This document shows, piece after piece, positions 45,000 through 53,128 of a DNA stretch of 64,000 bases. The stretch comes from Oleisolibacter albus. Its GTDB lineage: Bacteria; Pseudomonadota; Alphaproteobacteria; Azospirillales; Azospirillaceae. The translations under genes were made by a program, and so were the position numbers. The stretch lies in contig NZ_QGNJ01000012.1 in assembly GCF_003336875.1 (NCBI RefSeq), forward strand, positions 82,201 through 146,200, read 5' to 3'. The first letter of the stretch is position 1. The number at the start of each line of letters is the position of its first letter. The notes under the pieces were generated by a model. That model searched no databases, was not told the origin of the DNA, and was given only the letters and a program-made list of their open reading frames with translations.

Positions 45000-45171
45000 A
45001 ACGGCGGGGCCGCCCACGCAAAAAGGAACGGGCCGACATGCAGGCCGGCCACGACCGCACTGCAACGGAACCGCGGCAAAGCCCGTCCTGTTGCAGGGGA
45101 ACTGGTGCGTTGCCTCCCTGAACCGCCAGAGACTCCCGGCAGCCGCCGCCCACCGTGCGGCGGCTGTTTTT
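45000..45171 (+). ncRNA. Candidate structured sRNA beside phyR
   Basis: No gene is coded here, but the plus strand folds well. Hairpin 1: CTGCAAC (45060-45066) with GTTGCAG (45090-45096), extended by GGA/TCC. Hairpin 2: CTGGTG (45102-45107) with CGCCAG (45124-45129), supported by outer GGGA/TCCC pairs; its 16-nt loop contains CCTCCC (45113-45118), complementary to Shine-Dalgarno sequences. Hairpin 3 is the intrinsic terminator at 45140-45171. The 5' end is uncertain (about 45000 or 45055). C-rich exposed loops are typical of alphaproteobacterial trans-acting sRNAs, and the Caulobacter stress sRNA GsrN is a known functional analogue; homology is not claimed. Confidence 0.45.
45140..45171 (+). 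terminator. Strong intrinsic terminator, no plus-strand gene upstream
   Basis: CAGCCGCCGC (45140-45149) pairs perfectly with GCGGCGGCTG (45157-45166), loop CCACCGT, then TTTTT (45167-45171). There is no T run on the minus strand, so it acts rightward, yet the nearest rightward CDS ends at 41002. Confidence 0.85.
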
Positions 45172-45206
45172 CTGCTGCGGACGGCACAAACTCCCGGAAG
45201 CCGCCG

Positions 45207-45998
45207 TCAGCGCGCCGCCTGACGCGGCAGCCGCCCCGCCGGAGCCAGGGCGATCTCCTTGATCAGCTTGGCCAGGATGGCTTGGCCGAAGGTGGAGAAA
45301 TCCTCGGCAGCCAGCAGGAAGGCACCGGGGCCGCCGATAACATGGGCGCGGTAATAGCTGTCCAGATCCAGCGGCGGCAGTCCGCCCCAGGGATTGGGCC
45401 GGCTGTTGAGGATGGGCAGCCCGTTGATGGTGATGCCCTGGGCCACGGCGGCGTCCCGCGCCAGCTCCGGCGGCCGCCCGCGGTTGCTGTAGCCGTCGCC
45501 GGAGATGTCGATGACCCGGCGCGTCCCCTCATAGCCGTTGGTGGCGAAGCGGGCGGCGCCATAATCGATGGCCGGACCGATGGCGGTCCAGAAGGCCGTG
45601 CTGATCGGCGCTTCCGCCAGCCGGGTGGCGACGGCGCGGGCGGCGGCATCCCCGTCGATCAGGGTCCAGTCGATGATGGTGGTCTGATAGCTGTCATCGG
45701 CCCATTCCACGTAGGTCACGGCGATGCGCCCCAGCGGGCCCGAGCGGATGGCATCCAGCACCTGCGGACTGGACAGGGCCTCGGCATAGCCGCGGCGCTG
45801 CAATTCCGCCTCCTGCTGGTCGACGCTGCCGGAGACATCGACCAGCAGCACCAGTTCCAGATCGACGGGGATCTCGGCGGACAGGCCGGATGTCCCCCCC
45901 GCCTCCGCCGGCACCGCAGCCCGGCCTGGTCCATCCAGCAGCAGCACCGCCAGCAGCGCCAGCAGACCCGCGCGCCGGCTCCCAGAGCATCGCGCCAT
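45207..45998 (-). CDS. DUF1194 VWA-like secreted protein
   Basis: 263 residues from ATG 45998. Signal peptide-like start, then a von Willebrand A-like domain with MIDAS motif LVLLVDVSGSVD, IAVTYVEWADDSYQ and RVIDISGDGYSNRGRPPELARDAAV. This is the DUF1194 family, found widely in Rhodospirillales and rhizobia; it likely binds a divalent metal and protein ligands in the periplasm. Partner unknown. Confidence 0.92.
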   Translation of the reverse strand: MARCSGSRRAGLLALLAVLLLDGPGRAAVPAEAGGTSGLSAEIPVDLELVLLVDVSGSVDQQEAELQRRGYAEALSSPQVLDAIRSGPLGRIAVTYVEWADDSYQTTIIDWTLIDGDAAARAVATRLAEAPISTAFWTAIGPAIDYGAARFATNGYEGTRRVIDISGDGYSNRGRPPELARDAAVAQGITINGLPILNSRPNPWGGLPPLDLDSYYRAHVIGGPGAFLLAAEDFSTFGQAILAKLIKEIALAPAGRLPRQAAR

Positions 45999-46091
45999 CA
46001 CATCCCCGCTCCGCCATTGCTGCCACACGCCTCAACCGTGCCGCAGGCCCCCTGTCCGCACAAGAGCCGCAGGGGGAGGAGGTCCGCCCGG

Positions 46092-47066
46092 TCAGAGCCA
46101 GCCGCGGCGCTTGAACCAGATATAGGGAATGATGACCGAGAGCACCATCAGGCCCAGGGCCATGGGATAGCCCCAGGGCGAGTCCAGCTCCGGCATGTGG
46201 TGGAAATTCATGCCATAGATGCTGGCCACCAGCGTCGGCGGCAGGAAGACCACGGCGGCGATGGAGAAGATCTTGACGATGTTGTTCTGTTCGATCCCGA
46301 CCACGCCCAGCAGCGCATCGAGCTGGAAGGCGATGTTGCTGGACAGGAAGGCCGTATAGTCGGCCAGCGACTGGGCGTCCTGCGACAGGGTCTTCAGCCG
46401 GGCCCGGATGATCTTGTCGCCGGCCACCTCGCGCACCGTGTTGAGGAAGGCCAGCACCCGCACCAGCGTGACAAGGCTCTCCCGCGCCTTGGCGGTCAGA
46501 TCATGGGCGCGGGCGATCTTCTTCAGCAATTGGTGCTGGGTGTCGGAGCCCAGCCGCCCGCCATGGCCTTCGATCAGCAGCTGCTGCGCCACCTGGTTGA
46601 CGTCGCGGCCCGCCCCTTCCAGCACGTCGGCGATGCGGTCCAGGATGCTGTCCAGCAGCTGGGTCAGCGCCAGCGGACCGCTGTCCAGGCGCACGCTCTG
46701 GCGGCTGACCTGGTGATGGAAGCCGTAGAAGGGCTTGGGATCGTCGAAGCGCAGTGTGATCAGCGCCTCACCCGTCAGCACGAAGGTGATGTCCATGGTC
46801 TCGGGCACGGGGGAATCGGCGCGGCACAGCACCGTGGCGGTCATGAAGGTGCCGCCCTCCTCGCGGTAGACCCGGCTGGACAGCTCGATTTCCCGCATCT
46901 CCTCGCGCGTCGGCAGCTCGATGCCGAAGGCCGCCTCCACCTGCTGGCGCTCCTCGCGCGAGGGCGACAGCAGATCGACCCAGGTGGCCGTGCGCAACTC
47001 CGCCATGCCGGCCTTCTCATCCAGCCTGGCATTGTGTCCGTCGGCGATGCGGTAGGCCCGGATCAT
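46092..47066 (-). CDS. corA: CorA-type magnesium/cobalt transporter
   Basis: 324 residues. Long acidic N-terminal cytoplasmic domain, then two C-terminal TM helices. The pore signature YGMNFHHMPE follows TM1 (IFSIAAVVFLPPTLVASI), and the short tail is KRRGWL. CorA forms pentameric Mg2+ channels and can carry Co2+ and Ni2+. It is convergent-free, between DUF1194 and the YciB-type gene. Confidence 0.96.
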   Translation of the reverse strand: MIRAYRIADGHNARLDEKAGMAELRTATWVDLLSPSREERQQVEAAFGIELPTREEMREIELSSRVYREEGGTFMTATVLCRADSPVPETMDITFVLTGEALITLRFDDPKPFYGFHHQVSRQSVRLDSGPLALTQLLDSILDRIADVLEGAGRDVNQVAQQLLIEGHGGRLGSDTQHQLLKKIARAHDLTAKARESLVTLVRVLAFLNTVREVAGDKIIRARLKTLSQDAQSLADYTAFLSSNIAFQLDALLGVVGIEQNNIVKIFSIAAVVFLPPTLVASIYGMNFHHMPELDSPWGYPMALGLMVLSVIIPYIWFKRRGWL

Positions 47067-47186
47067 CGGCGCTCCATCTTCTGCGGGATTCCCCGACAGC
47101 GGGATGTACTCTCCGCCGCCCGAGGTGGGAAGGGGGCGAATGATCCCTCTGGCGCAACCCGGCCACTCCGGTTACACCACAGCCGC

Positions 47187-47765
47187 ATGAGCCCCTATCT
47201 CCGCCTTGTCCTCGAGGCCGGCCCGCTGGCCGTCTTCTTCGTCGTCAACAGCAGTGCCGGCATCATGCACGGCACCGCGGCCTTCATGCTGGCCACCTCG
47301 GTGGCCCTGCTGCTGTCCTGGCGGCTGGAGCGGCGCCTGCCGATCATGCCGCTGGTGAGCTGCGGTTTCGTGCTGCTGTTCGGCGGGCTGACGCTGTGGC
47401 TGGATGACGACCTGTTCATCAAGATCAAGCCCACGGCGGTCAACCTGCTGTTCGCCGCCACGCTGTTCGCCGGACTGGCCAAGGGCCGCTACCTGATCAA
47501 GGTGGTGCTGGGCACGGTGATGGAGCTGCGCGATGAGGGCTGGCGCATCCTGACCATCCGCTGGGCCTGGTTCTTCCTGCTGCTGGCCGGCCTCAACGAG
47601 GCGGTGTGGCGCAGCCTCAGCACCGATGCCTGGGTCAATTTCAAGGTCTTCGGCATCATGCCGCTGACCATCCTGTTCAGCCTGCTGCAGGCCCCGGTGC
47701 TGATGCGGCACCAGGTCCAGCCGGAAACCGCCGACCCCGCCGGACCGCCGCCGGCCCAGGGCTGA
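47187..47765 (+). CDS. YciB/septation-protein-A-like membrane protein
   Basis: 192 residues from ATG 47187, five TM helices. LEAGPLAVFFVVNSSAGIMHGTAAF, RRLPIMPLVSCGFVLLFGGLTLWLDDDLFIKIKPT and AGLNEAVWRSLSTDAWVNFKVFG match the YciB/IspA (inner-membrane-spanning) family, whose members influence cell division and envelope synthesis. It is divergent from corA by 120 bp and followed by the 2OG oxygenase. Confidence 0.93.
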   Translation: MSPYLRLVLEAGPLAVFFVVNSSAGIMHGTAAFMLATSVALLLSWRLERRLPIMPLVSCGFVLLFGGLTLWLDDDLFIKIKPTAVNLLFAATLFAGLAKGRYLIKVVLGTVMELRDEGWRILTIRWAWFFLLLAGLNEAVWRSLSTDAWVNFKVFGIMPLTILFSLLQAPVLMRHQVQPETADPAGPPPAQG

Positions 47766-47888
47766 CGCCGCCGGCCCCGGCGGGGGTGGCGCCCGCGGCC
47801 GAGCAGGGCTACGGTGGGGCCGCCCCGACGGGTCCCCCTGTGGCCCCCTGGCTGGCCCGTCCCGACTGCGCCGAGGAGCCATGGCCGC

Positions 47889-48626
47889 ATGACCAGCACC
47901 GACCTGCCCGCGATCCAGCTGAACCCGGCCCTGGACCGCGCCGACATCGCGGCGCGGCTGCGCCGGACGGGGCGCGTCCGCATCCGCGACGTGTTCCCCG
48001 ACCCGGTGGCCCGCCGGCTGCATCAGTGTCTGGCCACCGAGCTGCCATGGAACACCGTGTTCAACGAAGGCGACGGCAAGGTCCACACGCTGTTCCCCAA
48101 CCAGGTCGCCGCCATGACGGCCGATCAGAAGAGCTGGCTGACCAATTTCGTGTTCGAGCGGGCACGGAACGGGTTCCAGTTCATCTTCAACAGCTATCCC
48201 GTCTGGGATCTGGCGGACCAGGGCAAGGCGCCCGACCTCTATGTCTTCCGCCTGCTGGACTTCCTCAACGGTCCGGAGTTCCTGTCCTTCATCCATGAGG
48301 TCTCCGGCATCGCCGGCATCGTCATGGCCGATTCCCAGGCCACCCTGTTCCAGCCCCACCATTTCCTGACCCGCCACTCCGACCGGGACGACGCCAAGGG
48401 CCGCCGCATGGCCTATGTGCTGAACCTCACCCCGGCCTGGCGGGCCGAATGGGGCGGGCTCCTGGAGTTCCTGGACGAGGCCGGCGACGTGGCGGAGGGG
48501 TTCACGCCCTGTTTCAACACGCTGAACCTGTTCACGGTGCCGGCGCCGCACCATGTCAGCTATGTCACGCCCTTCGCCGCCGGCGGACGCTACAGCGTGA
48601 CCGGCTGGCTCCGGGACAGGCGCTGA
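47889..48626 (+). CDS. 2OG-Fe(II) oxygenase (prolyl-hydroxylase type)
   Basis: 245 residues from ATG 47889. Double-stranded beta-helix motifs: FLTRHSDRDD (HxD iron ligands), distal His in VPAPHHVSYVTPF, and Arg in GGRYSVTGWLRD for 2-oxoglutarate. Similar to Ofd1/prolyl 4-hydroxylase-like proteins with WGGLLEFLDEAGDV. Substrate unknown, possibly a ribosomal or other protein proline. It begins 123 bp after the YciB-type gene. Confidence 0.9.
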   Translation: MTSTDLPAIQLNPALDRADIAARLRRTGRVRIRDVFPDPVARRLHQCLATELPWNTVFNEGDGKVHTLFPNQVAAMTADQKSWLTNFVFERARNGFQFIFNSYPVWDLADQGKAPDLYVFRLLDFLNGPEFLSFIHEVSGIAGIVMADSQATLFQPHHFLTRHSDRDDAKGRRMAYVLNLTPAWRAEWGGLLEFLDEAGDVAEGFTPCFNTLNLFTVPAPHHVSYVTPFAAGGRYSVTGWLRDRR

Positions 48627-48794
48627 ACCGCGCCCCCTGATTCCGATCCGTTACCCCATATTTCTGCTTCGTGGCATCGGGTAACCGGCGGGTAACGGCA
48701 ATTGTGCGGTGCATCCGCCCCTCTATTCTGGCCGGCGGGGCGAGGCCGGACCGGGCCGCCCGCAGAACAACCAGGGGATCACAGGGGATCATCC

Positions 48795-49127
48795 ATGCGC
48801 CTGCCCACCACCGCCCTACTCCCGGCCCTGGCCGGCCTGCTGCTGCTCGGCGGCTGCATCAACATCCAGGGGGATGACCATGACGGCGGCCATTACCGGC
48901 CGCGCACGGCCACCGACCTGTGCCGCCGCGAGGTCGAGCACAGCTATGAAAGCCGCTACCGCATCGCCTACGACCTGCCGGAGCTGACCACCAACGGCAC
49001 CACCCAGACCGTGCGCCAGCCCTTCACCCTGGCCGCCCGCAAGGAGAATTTCGAGGGGCCGGAGCGGCGGGAGATCCGCTGCACCGTGGTGGACGGCGCC
49101 CTGACCCAGGTGCAGACCGTGCGCTGA
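48795..49127 (+). CDS. Small lipoprotein, unknown function
   Basis: 110 residues from ATG 48795 (AGGGGATC upstream). Lipobox LGGC (Cys about residue 21) after a typical hydrophobic signal. The mature part has two further Cys (TDLCRREVEHSY, EIRCTVVDGALTQVQTVR), probably disulfide-bonded. No family recognised. Convergent with the ChbG gene, 3 bp apart. Confidence 0.72.
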   Translation: MRLPTTALLPALAGLLLLGGCINIQGDDHDGGHYRPRTATDLCRREVEHSYESRYRIAYDLPELTTNGTTQTVRQPFTLAARKENFEGPERREIRCTVVDGALTQVQTVR

Positions 49128-49130
49128 GGC

Positions 49131-50024
49131 TCAGCGCGGGGCCGGGACGGTCCCGCGGAAGCGGCCGACCACGGCCCCGGCGGCAGCCAGATCGGCCGGC
49201 CAGTCCGGCCCGGCCAGATACGCGAACTCGCGGTAGCGCGGCTCGACCAGACTGTCGATCCCGGCCAGAACCGTGTCCGGCCGGGCGGGATGCACCATCA
49301 GGATAGCCCCGTCGGCCGGCGGGGCCAGGAAATGCCGCATCAGCCGGCGCACATCGCTGTCGCCCTCGAAGCCATAGAGACCGCGGAATCCGCTGTTGAC
49401 GGGCAGGCCCAGACGCCGGGCCTGCCGGCCCAGGCCCCGGGACAGGGCGGCGACCACCAGCGCCTTGGTCCGCGCCACCGGCCGGGTCAGCAGCCGGGCC
49501 AGCGGCTCGGCGCAATCGCGCACATAGACGCTGCCGGGCCGATAGCGCCGGGCCAGCAGGTCCAGCAGCACCGGCCGGATCCCCGGCAGCACATGCACAT
49601 GCTGGTGCCCGTCGACGAAGTCGGGCGGGCGGCCCAGATGCCGTTCCAGCGCCTCCAGCTGGCGCGTCAGCTCGGCCCGGATGGCGTCGGCGTCCAGGCG
49701 GCCCGCATGGGCCAGCCGCAGCAGGGCCCCCAGCGGCGGCAGGCGCGCATCCGCCCCGGTCAGGCCGGCGACCGGGGCCAGGGCGCGCTGGTCGGTCAGG
49801 GTGAAATGCAGGCCCACATCGGCCCGGTCGCCCAGGGCCGCCAGATCCGGCGCATGCTCCGGCCAGAAGGGGCTGACGCTCATGACCGAGGTGGCGCTGA
49901 TGCGCCCCGTCCGCAGCAGCTCCAGGATGCCGGCACTGACGCCGGGGGACAGGGCATAGTCATCGGCATTGACGACCAGGGACCAGGACCGGGGGCGGGA
50001 CAGGGGCGGCAGGGGGGCGGTCAT
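49131..50024 (-). CDS. ChbG/HpnK family carbohydrate deacetylase (YdjC-like)
   Basis: 297 residues. LVVNADDYALSPGVSAGILELL carries the metal Asp pair, VGLHFTLTDQRAL the His, and VDGHQHVHVLPGIRPVLLDLL the second metal His. This matches the ChbG/HpnK deacetylase family (chitooligosaccharides, hopanoid N-acetyl groups). Its start overlaps the stop of the alpha/beta hydrolase gene by 4 bp, so translation is coupled. In this operon the likely substrate is a membrane glycolipid, which is inference. Confidence 0.9.
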   Translation of the reverse strand: MTAPLPPLSRPRSWSLVVNADDYALSPGVSAGILELLRTGRISATSVMSVSPFWPEHAPDLAALGDRADVGLHFTLTDQRALAPVAGLTGADARLPPLGALLRLAHAGRLDADAIRAELTRQLEALERHLGRPPDFVDGHQHVHVLPGIRPVLLDLLARRYRPGSVYVRDCAEPLARLLTRPVARTKALVVAALSRGLGRQARRLGLPVNSGFRGLYGFEGDSDVRRLMRHFLAPPADGAILMVHPARPDTVLAGIDSLVEPRYREFAYLAGPDWPADLAAAGAVVGRFRGTVPAPR

Positions 50025-51121
50025 CGTGCGGCCGCCTGCACCGGGACGGTGCGCGCCGCCTCCACCTGGGCATGGCGGTCGGCACCGCTGGGCAGGGGGG
50101 CGGCCGGATCATCGATCCAGGCCAGCACGTCGCGCCAGACCACCTCCGCCTGCAGATCGCGCAGCAGCATGTGCCAGCCCTTGGGATAGACGCCGATCCG
50201 CGCCCCCCGCCCCGCCAGATTGGCCAGCGCGACCGACACCGGCTCGGGCGGGATCAGCTGTTCGTTCTCGCCATAGAGCGCCAGCACCGGCATGCGCGTG
50301 CCCACACGGGCGGTGTCGGTCAGGGCCCGGTCCATCAGGTTGGTCAGGCCGTAGACGGCATCGACACGGGTGGATTTGATCACCAGCGGGTCCCGGCCCA
50401 GGGCGCGCAGCATCTCGATATTGTCGCTGGGCCGGATCTTCAGCCCGCGCGGCGGGGTCAGATGGTACCAGGGCACGGTCCAGGTGGCGATGCCCAGGGC
50501 CCAGCGCTGATAGAAGGGCATGGTCCAGCGGGCCCAGACGGCGGGGGCGGCCAGCACCGCCCCCCGCACCCCGTCGGGCAGAGTCCCGTCGGTCTCCCCA
50601 TGGTCTGCCCCTCCATGGTCTGCCCCCCCACGGTCTGCCAGCGTGGTCAGCACCACGGCGGCCCCCATGCTTTCCCCCAGCAGATAGAGCGGCACGCCGG
50701 GATGGCGGGCGCGGACGGCCGCGGCCGCCGCCAGCAGGTCGGCCTGCAGGGTTTCCGGTCCCGGCCAGATGCCGCGCTGGCCGGCCTGGCCGAAGCCGCG
50801 CTGGTCATAGGCATAGGTGGCGACACCCTGCGACGCCCAGAAGCGGCCGGGCGCGTCGAAGGCGTTGGAATAGTCGTTGAAGCCGTGCAGGGCCAGGATC
50901 ACCGCCCGGGGCGGGGTCCCCCCCTCCGGCAGCCAGGCGCGCAGCGGCAGCGACTGCCCGTCCGGTGCCCGATAGCTGTCGCCGGCCAGGGTCGGTGCCG
51001 CCACCGGCGGCCCCATGGGCTGGGTGGTGGGGGCGCAGGCGGCCAGCAGCCACAGGACCAGCAGGCCCGCGGCCCGTCCGACCAGCCCCGTCCCCCGCCG
51101 CGGGTCAGCGGTACTCGTCAT
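50021..51121 (-). CDS. Lipoprotein alpha/beta hydrolase
   Basis: 366 residues with lipobox LLAAC (Cys about residue 29). VILALHGFNDYSNAF holds the oxyanion His-Gly, and nucleophile elbow GESMGAA (Ser) and VYPKGWHMLLRD (His) are seen, with Asp in the LPLYGENEQLIPPEP part. Monoacylglycerol lipase/lysophospholipase-type. A GGADHGGADHGETDG tandem repeat (residues about 165-180) looks like slippage. It lies between the ABC ATPase gene (17-bp overlap) and ChbG gene (4-bp overlap). Confidence 0.88.
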   Translation of the reverse strand: MTSTADPRRGTGLVGRAAGLLVLWLLAACAPTTQPMGPPVAAPTLAGDSYRAPDGQSLPLRAWLPEGGTPPRAVILALHGFNDYSNAFDAPGRFWASQGVATYAYDQRGFGQAGQRGIWPGPETLQADLLAAAAAVRARHPGVPLYLLGESMGAAVVLTTLADRGGADHGGADHGETDGTLPDGVRGAVLAAPAVWARWTMPFYQRWALGIATWTVPWYHLTPPRGLKIRPSDNIEMLRALGRDPLVIKSTRVDAVYGLTNLMDRALTDTARVGTRMPVLALYGENEQLIPPEPVSVALANLAGRGARIGVYPKGWHMLLRDLQAEVVWRDVLAWIDDPAAPLPSGADRHAQVEAARTVPVQAAAR

Positions 51122-52121
51122 CCCGCGGCCCCGGCGCGGCCGCCTGGGGCGACCGGGTCAGCTGCAGGAACAGATCCTCCAGATCGGACTCCACCGTGCT
51201 GAGATCCTGGATCACCAGCCCGGCCTCGCCCACCGCGCCCAGCACGTCGCCGATGCGGGTGCGGCTGGGCTGGTAGCGCACCACCAGCTGCCGCGGCCCG
51301 GCCAGCTCCGCCTCGAAGGCGGTCAGTGTCGCGGGCAGGCCGTCCAGGTCGCGGTCGAGGGTGATGCGCAGTTCCTTGCGGTCCAGCCGGCGCAGCAGCG
51401 CCGTCTTGGCATCGCAGGCGACCACCTGGCCGTGATTGACGATGGCGATGGTGTCGCAGAGTTCCTGCGCCTCTTCCAGATAGTGCGTGGTCAGCACCAC
51501 CGTGGTGCCGGCGCGGTTCAGCTCCCGCACATGGGCCCACAGCATCTGCCGCAGCTCCACATCGACGCCGGCCGTCGGCTCGTCCAGCACCAGCACGGGC
51601 GGGGCATGGACCATGGCCTTGGCCACCATCAGCCGCCGGCGCATGCCGCCCGACAGGGTGCGGGCATAGGCGTTGGCCTTGTCCTTCAGCCCCACCGCCT
51701 CCAGCAGCCGGTCGGTCTGGCGCTCCGCCTTGGGCACGCCATAGAGGCCGGCCTGCAGGTCCAGCAGTTCCCGCGGGGTGAAGAAGGGATCAAGGTTCAG
51801 CTCCTGCGGCACGATGCCGATGGCGGCACGGGCGCTGCGCGGCTGCTGATCGATATCGATGCCCCAGATGCGGGCGATGCCGGCGGTCTTGTTGACCAGG
51901 CCGGCCAGGATGTTGATGAAGGTGCTCTTGCCGGCGCCGTTGGGACCCAGCAGCCCGTACAGGCTGCCACGGGGAATGCTGAGGCTGATCCCCTTCAGCG
52001 CCTCCTTGGGCGGAGCCTTGCCGGTGGCCGCATAGGTCTTGCGCAGGTCCCGCACCTCGATCGCCGCATCGGGCAGGGCGACAGCGGCGAGGCGGCCGGG
52101 GGTGGCGAGCGTATCAGGCAT
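51105..52121 (-). CDS. ABC transporter ATP-binding protein
   Basis: 338 residues. Walker A GLLGPNGAGKSTFINILAG, signature LSGGMRRRLMVAKAM, Walker B VLVLDEPTAGVD and switch His in TTHYLEEAQ are intact. It resembles ABC-2 ATPases such as YadG, with a C-terminal extension (residues about 240-338). No permease gene is adjacent. It heads an overlapping three-gene operon with a lipoprotein hydrolase and a ChbG-like deacetylase. Confidence 0.94.
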   Translation of the reverse strand: MPDTLATPGRLAAVALPDAAIEVRDLRKTYAATGKAPPKEALKGISLSIPRGSLYGLLGPNGAGKSTFINILAGLVNKTAGIARIWGIDIDQQPRSARAAIGIVPQELNLDPFFTPRELLDLQAGLYGVPKAERQTDRLLEAVGLKDKANAYARTLSGGMRRRLMVAKAMVHAPPVLVLDEPTAGVDVELRQMLWAHVRELNRAGTTVVLTTHYLEEAQELCDTIAIVNHGQVVACDAKTALLRRLDRKELRITLDRDLDGLPATLTAFEAELAGPRQLVVRYQPSRTRIGDVLGAVGEAGLVIQDLSTVESDLEDLFLQLTRSPQAAAPGPRDDEYR

Positions 52122-52333
52122 GAAGCGATGTCCTTGGCGGAACGGAGCCGGATGGAAACAGCGCCGGGATCGGGATGGCGTTACACCTCCCCGTCCGGGC
52201 GGTCAATGCGGCCCGTCACAGCAGACGGTCATGCCTCGCGCCTTGCAGGCGGCGGCTGGTCTTGTATGATGCGCGCCGCAGAACGGCGCCACCAGGACGC
52301 CGCACGGGTTAGAGACTTCGAGGATCACGGACC

Positions 52334-52519
52334 ATGCAGCCGCTGGAAACCATCTATGTCGACGACAGCACGGTCGGATGCGACGGTGGCGGCGGCGCGC
52401 TCGGCCATCCCATGGTCTATCTCAGCCTGGAGAAGAAGGGCGCGGTGGACTGCCCCTATTGCGGCCGCCGCTACATCCAGACCGAGGATGGCAAGCGCCA
52501 CGCCGGCCACGGGCACTGA
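52334..52519 (+). CDS. CHCC zinc-finger protein (NDUFS6-like)
   Basis: 61 residues. VDCPYCGRRYIQTEDGKRHAGHGH carries the Cys-Cys-His ligands and GHPMVYLSLE the upstream His of the zf-CHCC family, related to the complex I subunit NDUFS6. It may bind zinc and help respiratory complex I assembly. Monocistronic, divergent from the ABC gene. Confidence 0.9.
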   Translation: MQPLETIYVDDSTVGCDGGGGALGHPMVYLSLEKKGAVDCPYCGRRYIQTEDGKRHAGHGH

Positions 52520-52672
52520 CCCCGGCCTCGCCGGTCGGCCCACGGCCTTCCAGGCCGCGGCCTGCCGGCAGCGTGCGGCCTGAACGCCGCCGGCTGGAAC
52601 GCCTGACGCCCGCCCCGTGTTCTTCTCAGCCTGGGACTGTGTGCCCGCCTGAGACTGCGTGGGAGAGCCGGG

Positions 52673-53128
52673 ATGACGGCCGATCTGCCGGGATATGCGA
52701 CGCCGCCGGCCGGGGACCCCCCGGTGGCGGATGTCATGACCCGTGACCTGCATTTCCTGTCCCTGGAGGATACGGTCCAGCAGGCCGCCCAGCTGATGGC
52801 GGAGCTGGATGCCGGCGCCCTGCCGGTGGGATCGTCCCGCGACCTCCAGGGCATGATCACCGACCGCGATATCCTGATCCGGGTCGTGGCCCTGGGGCTG
52901 GACGCCGCCGCGACCCCGGTCCAGGCGGTGATGTCCGCCGATGTGCTGACCTGCCGCGAGACGGACCCGGCCCTGGCCGTGGCCCGGACACTGGCCGGCC
53001 GGCAGGTGCGGCGTGCGCCGGTCCTCGACGGCGACGGGCGGGTGGTCGGCATGGTCGGCATCCGTGCCCTGCTGGATCTGCTGGGCCGCGACCGGCTTCC
53101 CGTGGATGCGCCGGGGCCGCTGCGGTGA
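52673..53128 (+). CDS. Tandem CBS-domain protein
   Basis: 151 residues with two CBS domains (residues about 20-75 and 85-145). VADVMTRDLHFLSLEDTVQQAAQLM, GMITDRDILIRVVALG and VRRAPVLDGDGRVVGMVGIRALLDLL are typical. The first domain has GSSRDLQGMI. It probably binds adenosyl nucleotides. Its stop overlaps the SLC13 start by 4 bp (GTGA), so the pair is translationally coupled and it may regulate that permease. Confidence 0.92.
   Translation: MTADLPGYATPPAGDPPVADVMTRDLHFLSLEDTVQQAAQLMAELDAGALPVGSSRDLQGMITDRDILIRVVALGLDAAATPVQAVMSADVLTCRETDPALAVARTLAGRQVRRAPVLDGDGRVVGMVGIRALLDLLGRDRLPVDAPGPLR

Larger units (their letters stand above)
44899..45206. other. phyR upstream region
   Basis: A 308-bp gap between phyR and the DUF1194 gene, both leftward, so phyR and DUF1194 transcription cannot explain a plus-strand terminator. 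It contains the candidate sRNA and promoter detailed at 44970-45171. No NepR-like frame was found. Confidence 0.6.

Noticed and set aside
44899..45206. nepR-like small gene next to phyR
   Set aside because: None of the short frames has the NepR core pattern. The sequence folds as RNA better than it codes.
44646..47765. 1039-codon plus-strand frame
   Set aside because: Only its last 192 codons are real (the YciB-type protein, start 47187). The rest is antisense to phyR, DUF1194 and corA.
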